Shown here: positions 16,582 through 23,090 of the stretch, one piece after another
Position numbering within the stretch: position 1 is the first letter of the stretch
Layout: the number at the start of each line of letters is the position of its first letter
Source: E44-bin32 sp041573795
Lineage (GTDB): Bacteria > Chloroflexota > Anaerolineae > Anaerolineales > E44-bin32
Length of the DNA stretch: 23,274 nt
NCBI GenBank assembly: GCA_041573795.1
Contig: JBFFQB010000051.1
Location: forward strand, 1-23,274
Direction: 5' to 3'
Program-made: the position numbers and the translations under genes
The notes under the pieces: model-generated
What the model saw: only the letters and a program-made list of their open reading frames with translations
Told to the model about the DNA's origin: nothing
Databases searched by the model: none

Positions 16582-18342
16582 TTGAAACGAGGAAGCGTGA
16601 AAGCACCCCAATCGGATTGGGCTGAACTCGTCCAGCGTGCCCAAGCTGGAGATGGCGATGCATACTCGGAACTCTTCCAGCAGCTCCACACCGCGGTACT
16701 TAATTATATCTACCGCACTGTGGGTGATCGGCCGGCAGCAGAAGATATTACCCAGGACGCCTTCATCCGGGCACATCAAAGGATCAACCAGCTGGGCCCA
16801 CCCTATGACTTCAAGTCCTGGGTTTTTCGCATCGCCAGCAACCTGGCAATTGACAGCTTGCGGCGGAACAAGCGCTATGTCGACCTGGATGAACCCGTGG
16901 ATCCGTTAGGACCAATGACGACGAAAAGACCAGCGGAGCGAAAAGTGCAACAGGATCAGGTCCGTCAATCGGTTCAGGGTACGCTGGCGCTCATGCCGAC
17001 GGCTTACCGTCAAGCGATCGTACTGCGCGAATTGAATGGCTTGGGGTATCAAGAGGTCGCCTCTGCGCTTGAGTGCAGCTATGACAACGCTCGACAACTG
17101 GTGCACCGTGCCCGCTTAAATTTCCGTGAGCTGCACGGGATCCGCCTGATGGCTTCCAGTGGGGCTGTGCGATGCAGGCAGATGGACGATTTACTCTCGG
17201 CGTTTCAGGATGGCGAGCTTTCAAAAGACGATCAGAAGGCTGTGCGCAAGCATATTAAATCCTGTGAGCACTGCAAGGAGACCGAAAAAGATCTGCGCGC
17301 AATTGCTGGACTGGTAGCCGGTCTCACGCCAATTCTGCCGTCGCCAACCTGGGTCCAATCCGTCCTTGAGCGTCTTCAAAGCCAGGGACTGCAACCCGCA
17401 CCCGCTCAGGCAGCTCCAATACAGCCCACTGCTGCGCAGCCAACGCCAGCGGCGAGCGTTTCTCCCGTCGGGGAAATGCCCATGGCTGCTGCATCTGCGA
17501 CTACGAGTTGGGTCGTGAAGATCGGAATGGTTCTGATGGCAGGGCTGATAGGCGCTGGTGCCCTTATTACAGCAGGCGCCTGGCTTTACAACCAATTCTC
17601 CAATCAGCCCTCGCAAGCAGATCCGACGGCTGTACAGGAAACTGTCCAGGCGATTATCGACCTGACACCGCCAACCCCGACAAAAGCAGTTGCCCTGGCC
17701 ACGACAGAGCCAGTCGTCCAACCCCCACCACTCCCTACACATACCCCCACACTGGTCATGGCCGAAGATACGCCCATCTCATTGGGTCCACCGATTGCAA
17801 TCGCACTGGTTAACAGCAACTGCCGTGCTGGTCCGAACAGCATCTACGATATTGTTGATTACCTGCTTGCAGATGAGCAATCGCCGATCGTGGGTCGCGA
17901 TGCCGGCTGGTTTTGGTGGGCCGTGGAGCGTATCAATTCCTCCGGCACCTGTTGGGTGGCCAATAACCTGACCGATGAGATTGGAGATACCAGCCAGGTA
18001 CCAATCCTGCCCGCACCGCCAACACCTACACCTATGGATTCAGAGGCTCCAAAGATTACGCTCTCGCACGCTCCCACGAATCCCTTGAGCAACCAGCCGA
18101 TCGATTTCGAGGTGCAAGGGACTGACCCTAGCGGTATTGCCTGGATCGAGATCTGGGTGCGACCGCCCGGTCAGAGCGTGGCAACACGCCTGGGCCGGTG
18201 CGATAACAGCTCCTCCTGTAAGCTACAGGGGGGACCGTATACCGCCGGTAAGGGGGAATATTTTGCCCGGGCAGAAGATATGGCCGGCAACCAGGTCGAG
18301 AGCAGCGTCAGCACCTTCGATGTGAGTTGGTATCTTGGGTGA
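16582..18342 (+). CDS. ECF sigma factor fused to zinc-finger anti-sigma domain, membrane helix and extracellular SH3-like/Ig-like region
   Basis: 586 residues. Sigma region 2 (about 12-98, with DITQDAFIRAHQRI and FKSWVFRIASNLAIDSLRR) and region 4 (about 126-186) make a complete ECF sigma factor. A zf-HC2 anti-sigma domain follows (C198, H224, C228, C231; HxxxCxxC), then a Pro/Ala linker, one membrane helix (about 310-335) and Thr/Pro linkers. Outside come an SH3-like domain (about 405-475, C414 and C457 possibly paired) and an Ig-like domain (488-584). The sigma part would be held at the membrane and need proteolytic release or a conformational change. The TTG at 16582 has AGAGGTG six bases upstream; GTG 16597 with GAGGA is a second possible start. 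The lipoprotein gene follows after 55 bp. Confidence 0.9.
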   Translation: MKRGSVKAPQSDWAELVQRAQAGDGDAYSELFQQLHTAVLNYIYRTVGDRPAAEDITQDAFIRAHQRINQLGPPYDFKSWVFRIASNLAIDSLRRNKRYVDLDEPVDPLGPMTTKRPAERKVQQDQVRQSVQGTLALMPTAYRQAIVLRELNGLGYQEVASALECSYDNARQLVHRARLNFRELHGIRLMASSGAVRCRQMDDLLSAFQDGELSKDDQKAVRKHIKSCEHCKETEKDLRAIAGLVAGLTPILPSPTWVQSVLERLQSQGLQPAPAQAAPIQPTAAQPTPAASVSPVGEMPMAAASATTSWVVKIGMVLMAGLIGAGALITAGAWLYNQFSNQPSQADPTAVQETVQAIIDLTPPTPTKAVALATTEPVVQPPPLPTHTPTLVMAEDTPISLGPPIAIALVNSNCRAGPNSIYDIVDYLLADEQSPIVGRDAGWFWWAVERINSSGTCWVANNLTDEIGDTSQVPILPAPPTPTPMDSEAPKITLSHAPTNPLSNQPIDFEVQGTDPSGIAWIEIWVRPPGQSVATRLGRCDNSSSCKLQGGPYTAGKGEYFARAEDMAGNQVESSVSTFDVSWYLG

Positions 18343-18385
18343 GAAGAGTTCGCTAGATCAATATCATTGCCCACCCAGTTTTTCG

Positions 18386-18393
18386 AGGAGGAG
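18386..18393 (+). promoter_or_regulatory. Ribosome-binding site that fixes the lipoprotein start
   Basis: AGGAGGAG lies four to six bases before the ATG at 18398. The open frame extends further upstream to a TTG at 18335, inside the end of the sigma gene. The strong site, together with the signal peptide that begins at 18398, shows that 18398 is the real start. Confidence 0.85.
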
Positions 18394-18397
18394 AATC

Positions 18398-19348
18398 ATG
18401 CCGCAAGGACATCATCCCTATAAACTGAGCCTATTGTTCGTTGTCATTGCGTTATTCTTAGCTGGATGCAATGCTCCCATCTCTAGACCGACGGCTACAC
18501 CCACCTTTGAGCCAGAGCCGGTGTTCGAGCCGGGTGATTTTGCCGATTTTGCGACGCCACCCTCTCCCGATGAGCCCGAAGTCGGACTCGCGCCAACAAT
18601 GGAAGGGGCGGAGAACCTATTGACCTCTCCGACGCCCACCGAGACACAAATCGTCATCGACTTCACAGTCATAGCGACTAAAAACGCCAACTGTCGTACT
18701 GGACCGAATATCGTGTTCGATCAATATGGATTCCTTCTGCTGGGCAATTCTGCTGAAGCCATTGGGCGCCTGGCGGACACATCATGGCTGCAAGTCCAGC
18801 TTGCTGACAAACCATCACCATGCTGGATTGCAAATTCCTTGCTCTCTTATAGTTTTGATCCGTCGCTGCTTCCGGTCTTAGCGTCACCACCTACGCCGAC
18901 ACCAGCGTTAGGCTCGATCAGTGGGATTCTATGGCATGAGATCTGCGAATACACAGGCGGCCATGCCGGTGAACCGTTGGTGCTTGGTAATGGCTGTGTC
19001 CAGTATGGACCAGGTGCTGGAGAATGGGGTCCGAACCAGGTAAAAGATGGATTTGAGGTTGGATGGGTAGGCGTCACGCTTCATCTGGGATCAGGCGCAT
19101 GTCCTTCCACCGGTCTTGCCACAGCTGTGACGAACGGAAGCGGGGCCTACAGCTTTGACGCTCTCGCTGCCGGGACATACTGCGTTTCCTATGATCCGCT
19201 GGGAGATGGCAATGATGCCATCCTCATCCCCGGAGGTCCGACGTATCCCGTTCGTGGCTCCGGTGGTGAGAAGCAGACGGTTGATCTTGATCCTGGAGAA
19301 AATGCTACAAGCGTTAATTTCGGTTGGGCCTGGCAGTTTTTTGACTGA
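18398..19348 (+). CDS. Lipoprotein with SH3-like and SdrD-B-like domains
   Basis: 316 residues. A signal peptide ends in the lipobox L21-A-G-C24, so the mature protein is expected to be lipid-anchored outside. After a Pro/Glu/Thr-rich linker (25-85) comes an SH3-like domain (about 90-150) with C99 and C142. It shares the pattern NCRxGPN...D...LL...IGR...W...CWxAN with the outside domain of the sigma fusion encoded upstream. A PTPTP linker leads to an SdrD-B-like domain (about 172-310), with GVTLHL, TNGSGAYSFDALAAGTYCV and a closing NFGW. It is probably cotranscribed with the sigma gene (55 bp gap) and closed by a terminator at 19373. Role as co-sensor or target of the sigma factor is inference. 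Confidence 0.88.
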   Translation: MPQGHHPYKLSLLFVVIALFLAGCNAPISRPTATPTFEPEPVFEPGDFADFATPPSPDEPEVGLAPTMEGAENLLTSPTPTETQIVIDFTVIATKNANCRTGPNIVFDQYGFLLLGNSAEAIGRLADTSWLQVQLADKPSPCWIANSLLSYSFDPSLLPVLASPPTPTPALGSISGILWHEICEYTGGHAGEPLVLGNGCVQYGPGAGEWGPNQVKDGFEVGWVGVTLHLGSGACPSTGLATAVTNGSGAYSFDALAAGTYCVSYDPLGDGNDAILIPGGPTYPVRGSGGEKQTVDLDPGENATSVNFGWAWQFFD

Positions 19349-19372
19349 ACTGCATGCTATGGAGGTTGATAG

Positions 19373-19403
19373 AAGGAGGCCGATCTGGCCTCCTTTTTAT
19401 TTT
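19373..19403 (+). terminator. Rho-independent terminator after the sigma/lipoprotein unit
   Basis: A perfect 9-bp stem, AAGGAGGCC (19373-19381) and GGCCTCCTT (19387-19395), has a five-base GATCT loop and is followed by TTTTTATTTT (19394-19403). Its T-tract runs directly into the TCTGTCACAAA element of the next gene, so one unit ends exactly where the next promoter begins. Confidence 0.93.
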
Positions 19404-19431
19404 CTGTCACAAAACCACAACGTTCTCCGTT
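19403..19431 (+). promoter_or_regulatory. Putative ECF-sigma promoter, copy 2 (NBR1-Ig lipoprotein gene)
   Basis: TCTGTCACAAA (19403-19413) and TCCGTT (19426-19431) with a 12-base spacer, identical in blocks and spacing to 16540-16568 before the sigma gene; the spacers themselves differ. The expected transcription start near 19438 gives a leader of about 40 bases before the ATG at 19480. It supports direct control of this gene by the neighbouring sigma factor. Confidence 0.6.
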
Positions 19432-19479
19432 TCAGGGATGAGAGCGACGACATTAAACCCCATGAAGGAGAACGCAATC

Positions 19480-20583
19480 ATGAAGAACAAACGAATTGTA
19501 TCCCTGATAGTATTCGCAGCGTTGGCTCTAACCGCAACGGCTTGCAACAACCCGTTACTGGCTGCCAATCGTGCCGATGCCGCCTCCGATTTCACAGCCG
19601 AAGTCGAAGCCCGGGTGCAGGCAGCACTCGCAGAGGCTGAAACCTCAGGCGAGCTCCAATTTGTCGCCGACGAAGAGCCTGTAGCCGAGGAGATCGTGGA
19701 AGAAGCCGCGTCTGAAGGGGAAGGGGAAGAGATTGTTGAGCCTGAAGCTGAACCAGAAGCGACGGTAGAAGCGACTCCCGAGATCGAGATCTGCACAGAT
19801 CGGGCCGAATTTATCGCTGATGTAACCGTACCCGACGGTGCGGACTTTTCCCCAGGGCAGGCGTTTGTAAAGACGTGGCGCTTACGCAACAGCGGAACCT
19901 GTACTTGGACTTCCTCCTACGACCTGGTCTTCGATCATGGCGATGCAATGGGAGGTCCTGCCAGTCAGGCACTGCCGGGTCTGGTGCATCCGGGGGCGAC
20001 TGTCGATCTTTCGATCAACCTTACAGCTCCTGGTTCAGAGGGAGGCTACAAGGGGTATTGGCTGCTGCGCAACAGCGAAGGTATGCTCTACGGGATTGGC
20101 GCCAATGCCAATGTGGCTTTTTGGGTCGAGATTGAGGTACTGGAAGAGGAAGAAGAGGATGATGATCCGCTGATCCTGGAGCTCGTACCGCTCCCCATCT
20201 TCCCACTCTTTGTATCCAGCGGCACTGGCCAGTCTCTGATGGTGAATGGCTGCTTTGATCTGGATGCTGGTGGCCTGGTCGGGTGCGGTGATGCTGCTGC
20301 AGATTTCCGCTACAGCACGGATATCGTCATGGAAGGTTTCCCTCCCTCGATGGAGATGGTCTATCGAATCCAGCCCCGCCATGGTGCTCGCTTTGATCAC
20401 TTTGGGAGTGAAACCCCAACGGGTAGTGATTGTCAGGCGGCTGGACTTTCTTCAGCGGTGTTCAACGTGCATTCGGGCGTTTACTGCTATCAAACCGAAG
20501 CCGGGAAGTATGGCTATCTCAAGATCACAGGGCGGGATATGATGCAGGTGAGCTTCGATTGGGCTACCTATACCTTCCCGTAG
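19480..20583 (+). CDS. NBR1-Ig-like domain lipoprotein with unknown C-terminal domain
   Basis: 367 residues. The signal peptide (MKNKRIVSLIVFAALALTATAC) ends at a probable lipobox Cys C22, with Ala at -3, which is a little atypical. A coiled or helical stretch (about 33-60) and an acidic linker (62-100) precede an NBR1-Ig-like domain (about 103-220). Its marks are FVKTWRLRNSGTCTW, a central PGATVDLSINLTAPG and YKGYWLLRNSEG. A short run of Glu/Asp (221-229) leads to a C-terminal domain (232-367) with four Cys (258, 269, 318, 336) that I do not recognise. The frame opens further upstream, but AAGGAG (19465-19470) and the signal peptide fix the ATG at 19480. It has its own putative ECF promoter and its own terminator. 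Confidence 0.88.
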   Translation: MKNKRIVSLIVFAALALTATACNNPLLAANRADAASDFTAEVEARVQAALAEAETSGELQFVADEEPVAEEIVEEAASEGEGEEIVEPEAEPEATVEATPEIEICTDRAEFIADVTVPDGADFSPGQAFVKTWRLRNSGTCTWTSSYDLVFDHGDAMGGPASQALPGLVHPGATVDLSINLTAPGSEGGYKGYWLLRNSEGMLYGIGANANVAFWVEIEVLEEEEEDDDPLILELVPLPIFPLFVSSGTGQSLMVNGCFDLDAGGLVGCGDAAADFRYSTDIVMEGFPPSMEMVYRIQPRHGARFDHFGSETPTGSDCQAAGLSSAVFNVHSGVYCYQTEAGKYGYLKITGRDMMQVSFDWATYTFP

Positions 20584-20601
20584 ATAAATGTACGCATAAA
20601 G

Positions 20602-20635
20602 AGAGCCTGCAATCAGTGCAGGCTCTTTTTTATTT
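20602..20635 (+). terminator. Rho-independent terminator after the NBR1-Ig gene, possibly bidirectional
   Basis: A perfect 10-bp stem, AGAGCCTGCA (20602-20611) and TGCAGGCTCT (20617-20626), with a five-base loop, is followed by six T and then ATTT. It is 18 bases after the stop at 20583. On the minus strand the stem is followed by CTTTAT, so it may also stop tnaA transcripts, whose gene ends about 90 bp away. Confidence 0.93.
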
Positions 20636-20713
20636 GAGGGAGGAGGGCAGATTCCCAGACAAGAACGGAGGTGCGACTTGCCCAAGACCTCTACCAAGAA
20701 CTATCCGGCATGA

Positions 20714-22093
20714 TTATTTTATCGGCTCAAACACGGCCGTGAAATGACGCAGCAATTCAGGTGCATACGTGATGCGGTAGCCTCGCAATTCTTCCTTGCG
20801 AGCGGCAATCCGACCTGCTGCCTTCACGACCCAATCCATATGAGCTTGCGTATACATCCTGCGGGGGAGCGCTAAACGCACCAGCTCCAGCAGTGGGTGA
20901 TGCTGCTCTCCGGTATCGGGATCGGTGTAGGCGAAGGCGACCGAACCAATCTCCACCCCCCGAATCCCCCCCTCGCGGTAAAGCTCGACGACTAATGATT
21001 GACCGGGGAACTCAAGGCGCGGGATGTGGGGGAGCAACCCACCGGCGTCGATGTAAACTGCATGACCACCAGCTGGTTGAACAACAGGAACCCCCACCTC
21101 GAGCAACCTGTCTACAAGATACGCCACTTGCCCCAGGCGATATTCTAGATAAGCTTCCTCAAGACCCTCCCATAATCCAACCGCAATCGCATCAAGGTCA
21201 CGACCTGCCAAGCCACCATAGGTGGGAAAACCCTCGCGCAGGATGAGTTCATTTTTAGCCTTCTGGAACAGGTCATCGTCGTTCATCGCAAGGAAGCCGC
21301 CAATATTAACCAGGGCGTCCTTCTTGGCACTCATCGTGGCACCATCCGCCATAGAAAAGATATCCTGGGCAATCTCGAGTGTAGATTTCTTCTCGTAACC
21401 TGGCTCGCGTACCTTGATGAAGAATGAATTTTCGGCATAACGGCAAGCATCGATGAAGAAGGGAATTTTGTGCTTTCGATATAGCGCACTGGTCCCGCGA
21501 ATATTCTCAAGGGAGACGGGCTGTCCACCGGTGGCATTGTTCGTGATCGTGATCATGCCAAAGGGTATCTTCTCAGCGCCAACTTGGGTAATAAACGTTT
21601 CAAGCTTCTGAAGGTCCATATTGCCTTTAAAGGGGTGATCGATGGCTGGGTCGGCGGCCTCATCAATCACCAGATTGACCGCCTTGCCGCCACGAGCTCG
21701 AATATTGGCCTCGGTGGTGTCGAAGTGGGTGTTTGAGGGAATCTGATCACCAGGTGTAATCATTAATGCGCTGAGGATGTTTTCGGCGGCGCGACCCTGG
21801 TGCGTGGGCACGAAGTGCTTGAAACCAAAAATGCTTTCTATCGCTTCCTTCAAGCGGAAGTAAGATCGTGCTCCAGCGTACGACTCGTCGCCTTGCATCA
21901 TCGCACCCCACTGGCGATCGCTCATGGCACCGGTACCCGAGTCGGTAAGCAGATCGACATAAATATCATCTGAACGCAAAGCGAAGATGTTGTATCCGGC
22001 AGCCTTTAAAGCGGCCTCGCGCGCGTCGCGGGAAATTCGTTTGATCGGTTCAACGGCCTTAATGCGGAAGGGTTCGGGGGGATATGAACGCAT
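20714..22093 (-). CDS. tnaA: Tryptophanase (L-tryptophan indole-lyase)
   Basis: 459 residues of the PLP beta-eliminating lyase family, which splits tryptophan to indole, pyruvate and ammonia. The PLP lysine is K258 in MSAKKDA; Y72 in GDESYAG and THQGR (97-101) are other active-site blocks. Overall wording is close to tyrosine phenol-lyase (SDRQWGAMMQGDE, FGFKH, VNIGGF). The specificity positions are tryptophanase-like: D125 (TPL has Thr124), I382 (TPL Arg381) and H450 (TPL Phe448). The frame opens at a TTG (22108), but that TTG lies in the Shine-Dalgarno, so the ATG at 22093 is the start. No terminator sits immediately downstream other than the shared one at 20602. No transporter gene (tnaB, mtr) is adjacent. 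Confidence 0.9.
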   Translation of the reverse strand: MRSYPPEPFRIKAVEPIKRISRDAREAALKAAGYNIFALRSDDIYVDLLTDSGTGAMSDRQWGAMMQGDESYAGARSYFRLKEAIESIFGFKHFVPTHQGRAAENILSALMITPGDQIPSNTHFDTTEANIRARGGKAVNLVIDEAADPAIDHPFKGNMDLQKLETFITQVGAEKIPFGMITITNNATGGQPVSLENIRGTSALYRKHKIPFFIDACRYAENSFFIKVREPGYEKKSTLEIAQDIFSMADGATMSAKKDALVNIGGFLAMNDDDLFQKAKNELILREGFPTYGGLAGRDLDAIAVGLWEGLEEAYLEYRLGQVAYLVDRLLEVGVPVVQPAGGHAVYIDAGGLLPHIPRLEFPGQSLVVELYREGGIRGVEIGSVAFAYTDPDTGEQHHPLLELVRLALPRRMYTQAHMDWVVKAAGRIAARKEELRGYRITYAPELLRHFTAVFEPIK

Positions 22094-22100
22094 GCAGGTT

Positions 22101-22106
22101 ACCTCC
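22101..22106 (-). promoter_or_regulatory. Ribosome-binding site that fixes the tnaA start
   Basis: On the minus strand GGAGGT lies seven bases before the ATG at 22093. The possible TTG start at 22108 overlaps it, and so is rejected. Confidence 0.85.
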
Positions 22107-22232
22107 AAGGCAAAAGTGTCGTTATTAAGGATTTATTCCGCTACTGTAAGAGTGATACTCCATGTTCGCCGAATTCTATGAACCCATATGGCGAAAGCAG
22201 CTCCTCTTCTAGGAGCAATGGCCATTAATGCG

Positions 22233-22261
22233 TTGAAGCAGGGCTCCATAGGGACTATACT
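22233..22261 (+). promoter_or_regulatory. Housekeeping-type promoter of the metallo-beta-lactamase-fold gene
   Basis: TTGAAG (22233-22238) and TATACT (22256-22261) are separated by exactly 17 bases: four of six and five of six matches to TTGACA and TATAAT. The expected start near 22268 gives a leader of about 58 bases to the TTG at 22326. A hairpin (GCTCCT/AGGAGC, 22200-22216) and the palindrome AATGGCCATT (22217-22226) lie just upstream. Confidence 0.6.
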
Positions 22262-22325
22262 CCAATTTCATACCATAATATATCGACAGTGAAATAGTGC
22301 CATTCGAAATAGAGGAGGCAGTCGC

Positions 22326-22991
22326 TTGTCCGAAGTTTCCTACAATTTGGGAGAGTACGAAGTCGTCGCCTTTGAACTCGGTATGGCGCTGACGAACACA
22401 TACCTTATCGGTAGAACCGGTCAGGAAAGTGCAGTCGTGATCGACCCAGCCTGGCAGGGTGAACGTATCGCTCGCGCGGCAAAGGAACGCAATTGGCGCA
22501 TTGGATCAATCTGGCTGACCCATGCCCATTTTGACCATTTTGGCGGCGCAGCCGGCGTGGCGGATGCCTATGATGTGCCCGTGCCAGTGGCGCTGCACGC
22601 TGAGGATCAACCCCTTTGGCGCGCGATGGGAGGGGCAGCCTGGTTTGGGTTTCAAAGCTTTGATCCCGGACCCGAACCCACAATCGATCTGGTGCACGGC
22701 CAGAAGCTCAGCCTTGTGGATCTAGAATTTGAAGTACGCCACACCCCTGGACATAGTCCGGGTCATATCATTTTAATCGCCGAGCCATTGGGGGCAGTTT
22801 TCAGCGGTGACTTAATCTTTCAGGGGAGCGTCGGACGTACAGACCTACCTGGTGGTAGCTGGGAAACGTTGCTGAAGAGCATTGAAGATGAGATATTGAT
22901 CCTTCCCGATGACACGCAAGTTTTTCCCGGTCATGGACCGCCGACGACGGTGGGTGCTGAGCGTCGCGCGAACCCTTTCCTTCAACTGTAG
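22326..22991 (+). CDS. Metallo-beta-lactamase-fold hydrolase, glyoxalase II-like
   Basis: 221 residues with the complete binuclear metal site: H66-x-H68-x-D70-H71 (THAHFDHFGG), a further His in RHTPGHSPGH (about 140), the bridging Asp in FSGDLIFQGSVGR (about 160), and the last His in VFPGHGPPTTVG (about 205). The FxGSVGRTDLPGG segment is typical of the glyoxalase II / YcbL-like subgroup, which hydrolyses thioesters such as S-lactoylglutathione or analogues. Substrate is not certain and no GloA is adjacent. The start is TTG at 22326, supported by GAGGAGG seven bases upstream. It diverges from tnaA across about 230 bp. A convergent partial gene lies 99 bp downstream, and no clear terminator hairpin is seen between them. 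Confidence 0.9.
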   Translation: MSEVSYNLGEYEVVAFELGMALTNTYLIGRTGQESAVVIDPAWQGERIARAAKERNWRIGSIWLTHAHFDHFGGAAGVADAYDVPVPVALHAEDQPLWRAMGGAAWFGFQSFDPGPEPTIDLVHGQKLSLVDLEFEVRHTPGHSPGHIILIAEPLGAVFSGDLIFQGSVGRTDLPGGSWETLLKSIEDEILILPDDTQVFPGHGPPTTVGAERRANPFLQL

Positions 22992-23090
22992 GAATGCAGA
23001 GAAATCCGCACTTCTTGCCTCCGTACCAAAAATTTGGCTCGAGTAAGGCATGATGCTGTTAAGCTTTGCAGATATTTCCCTGTTGCCACG

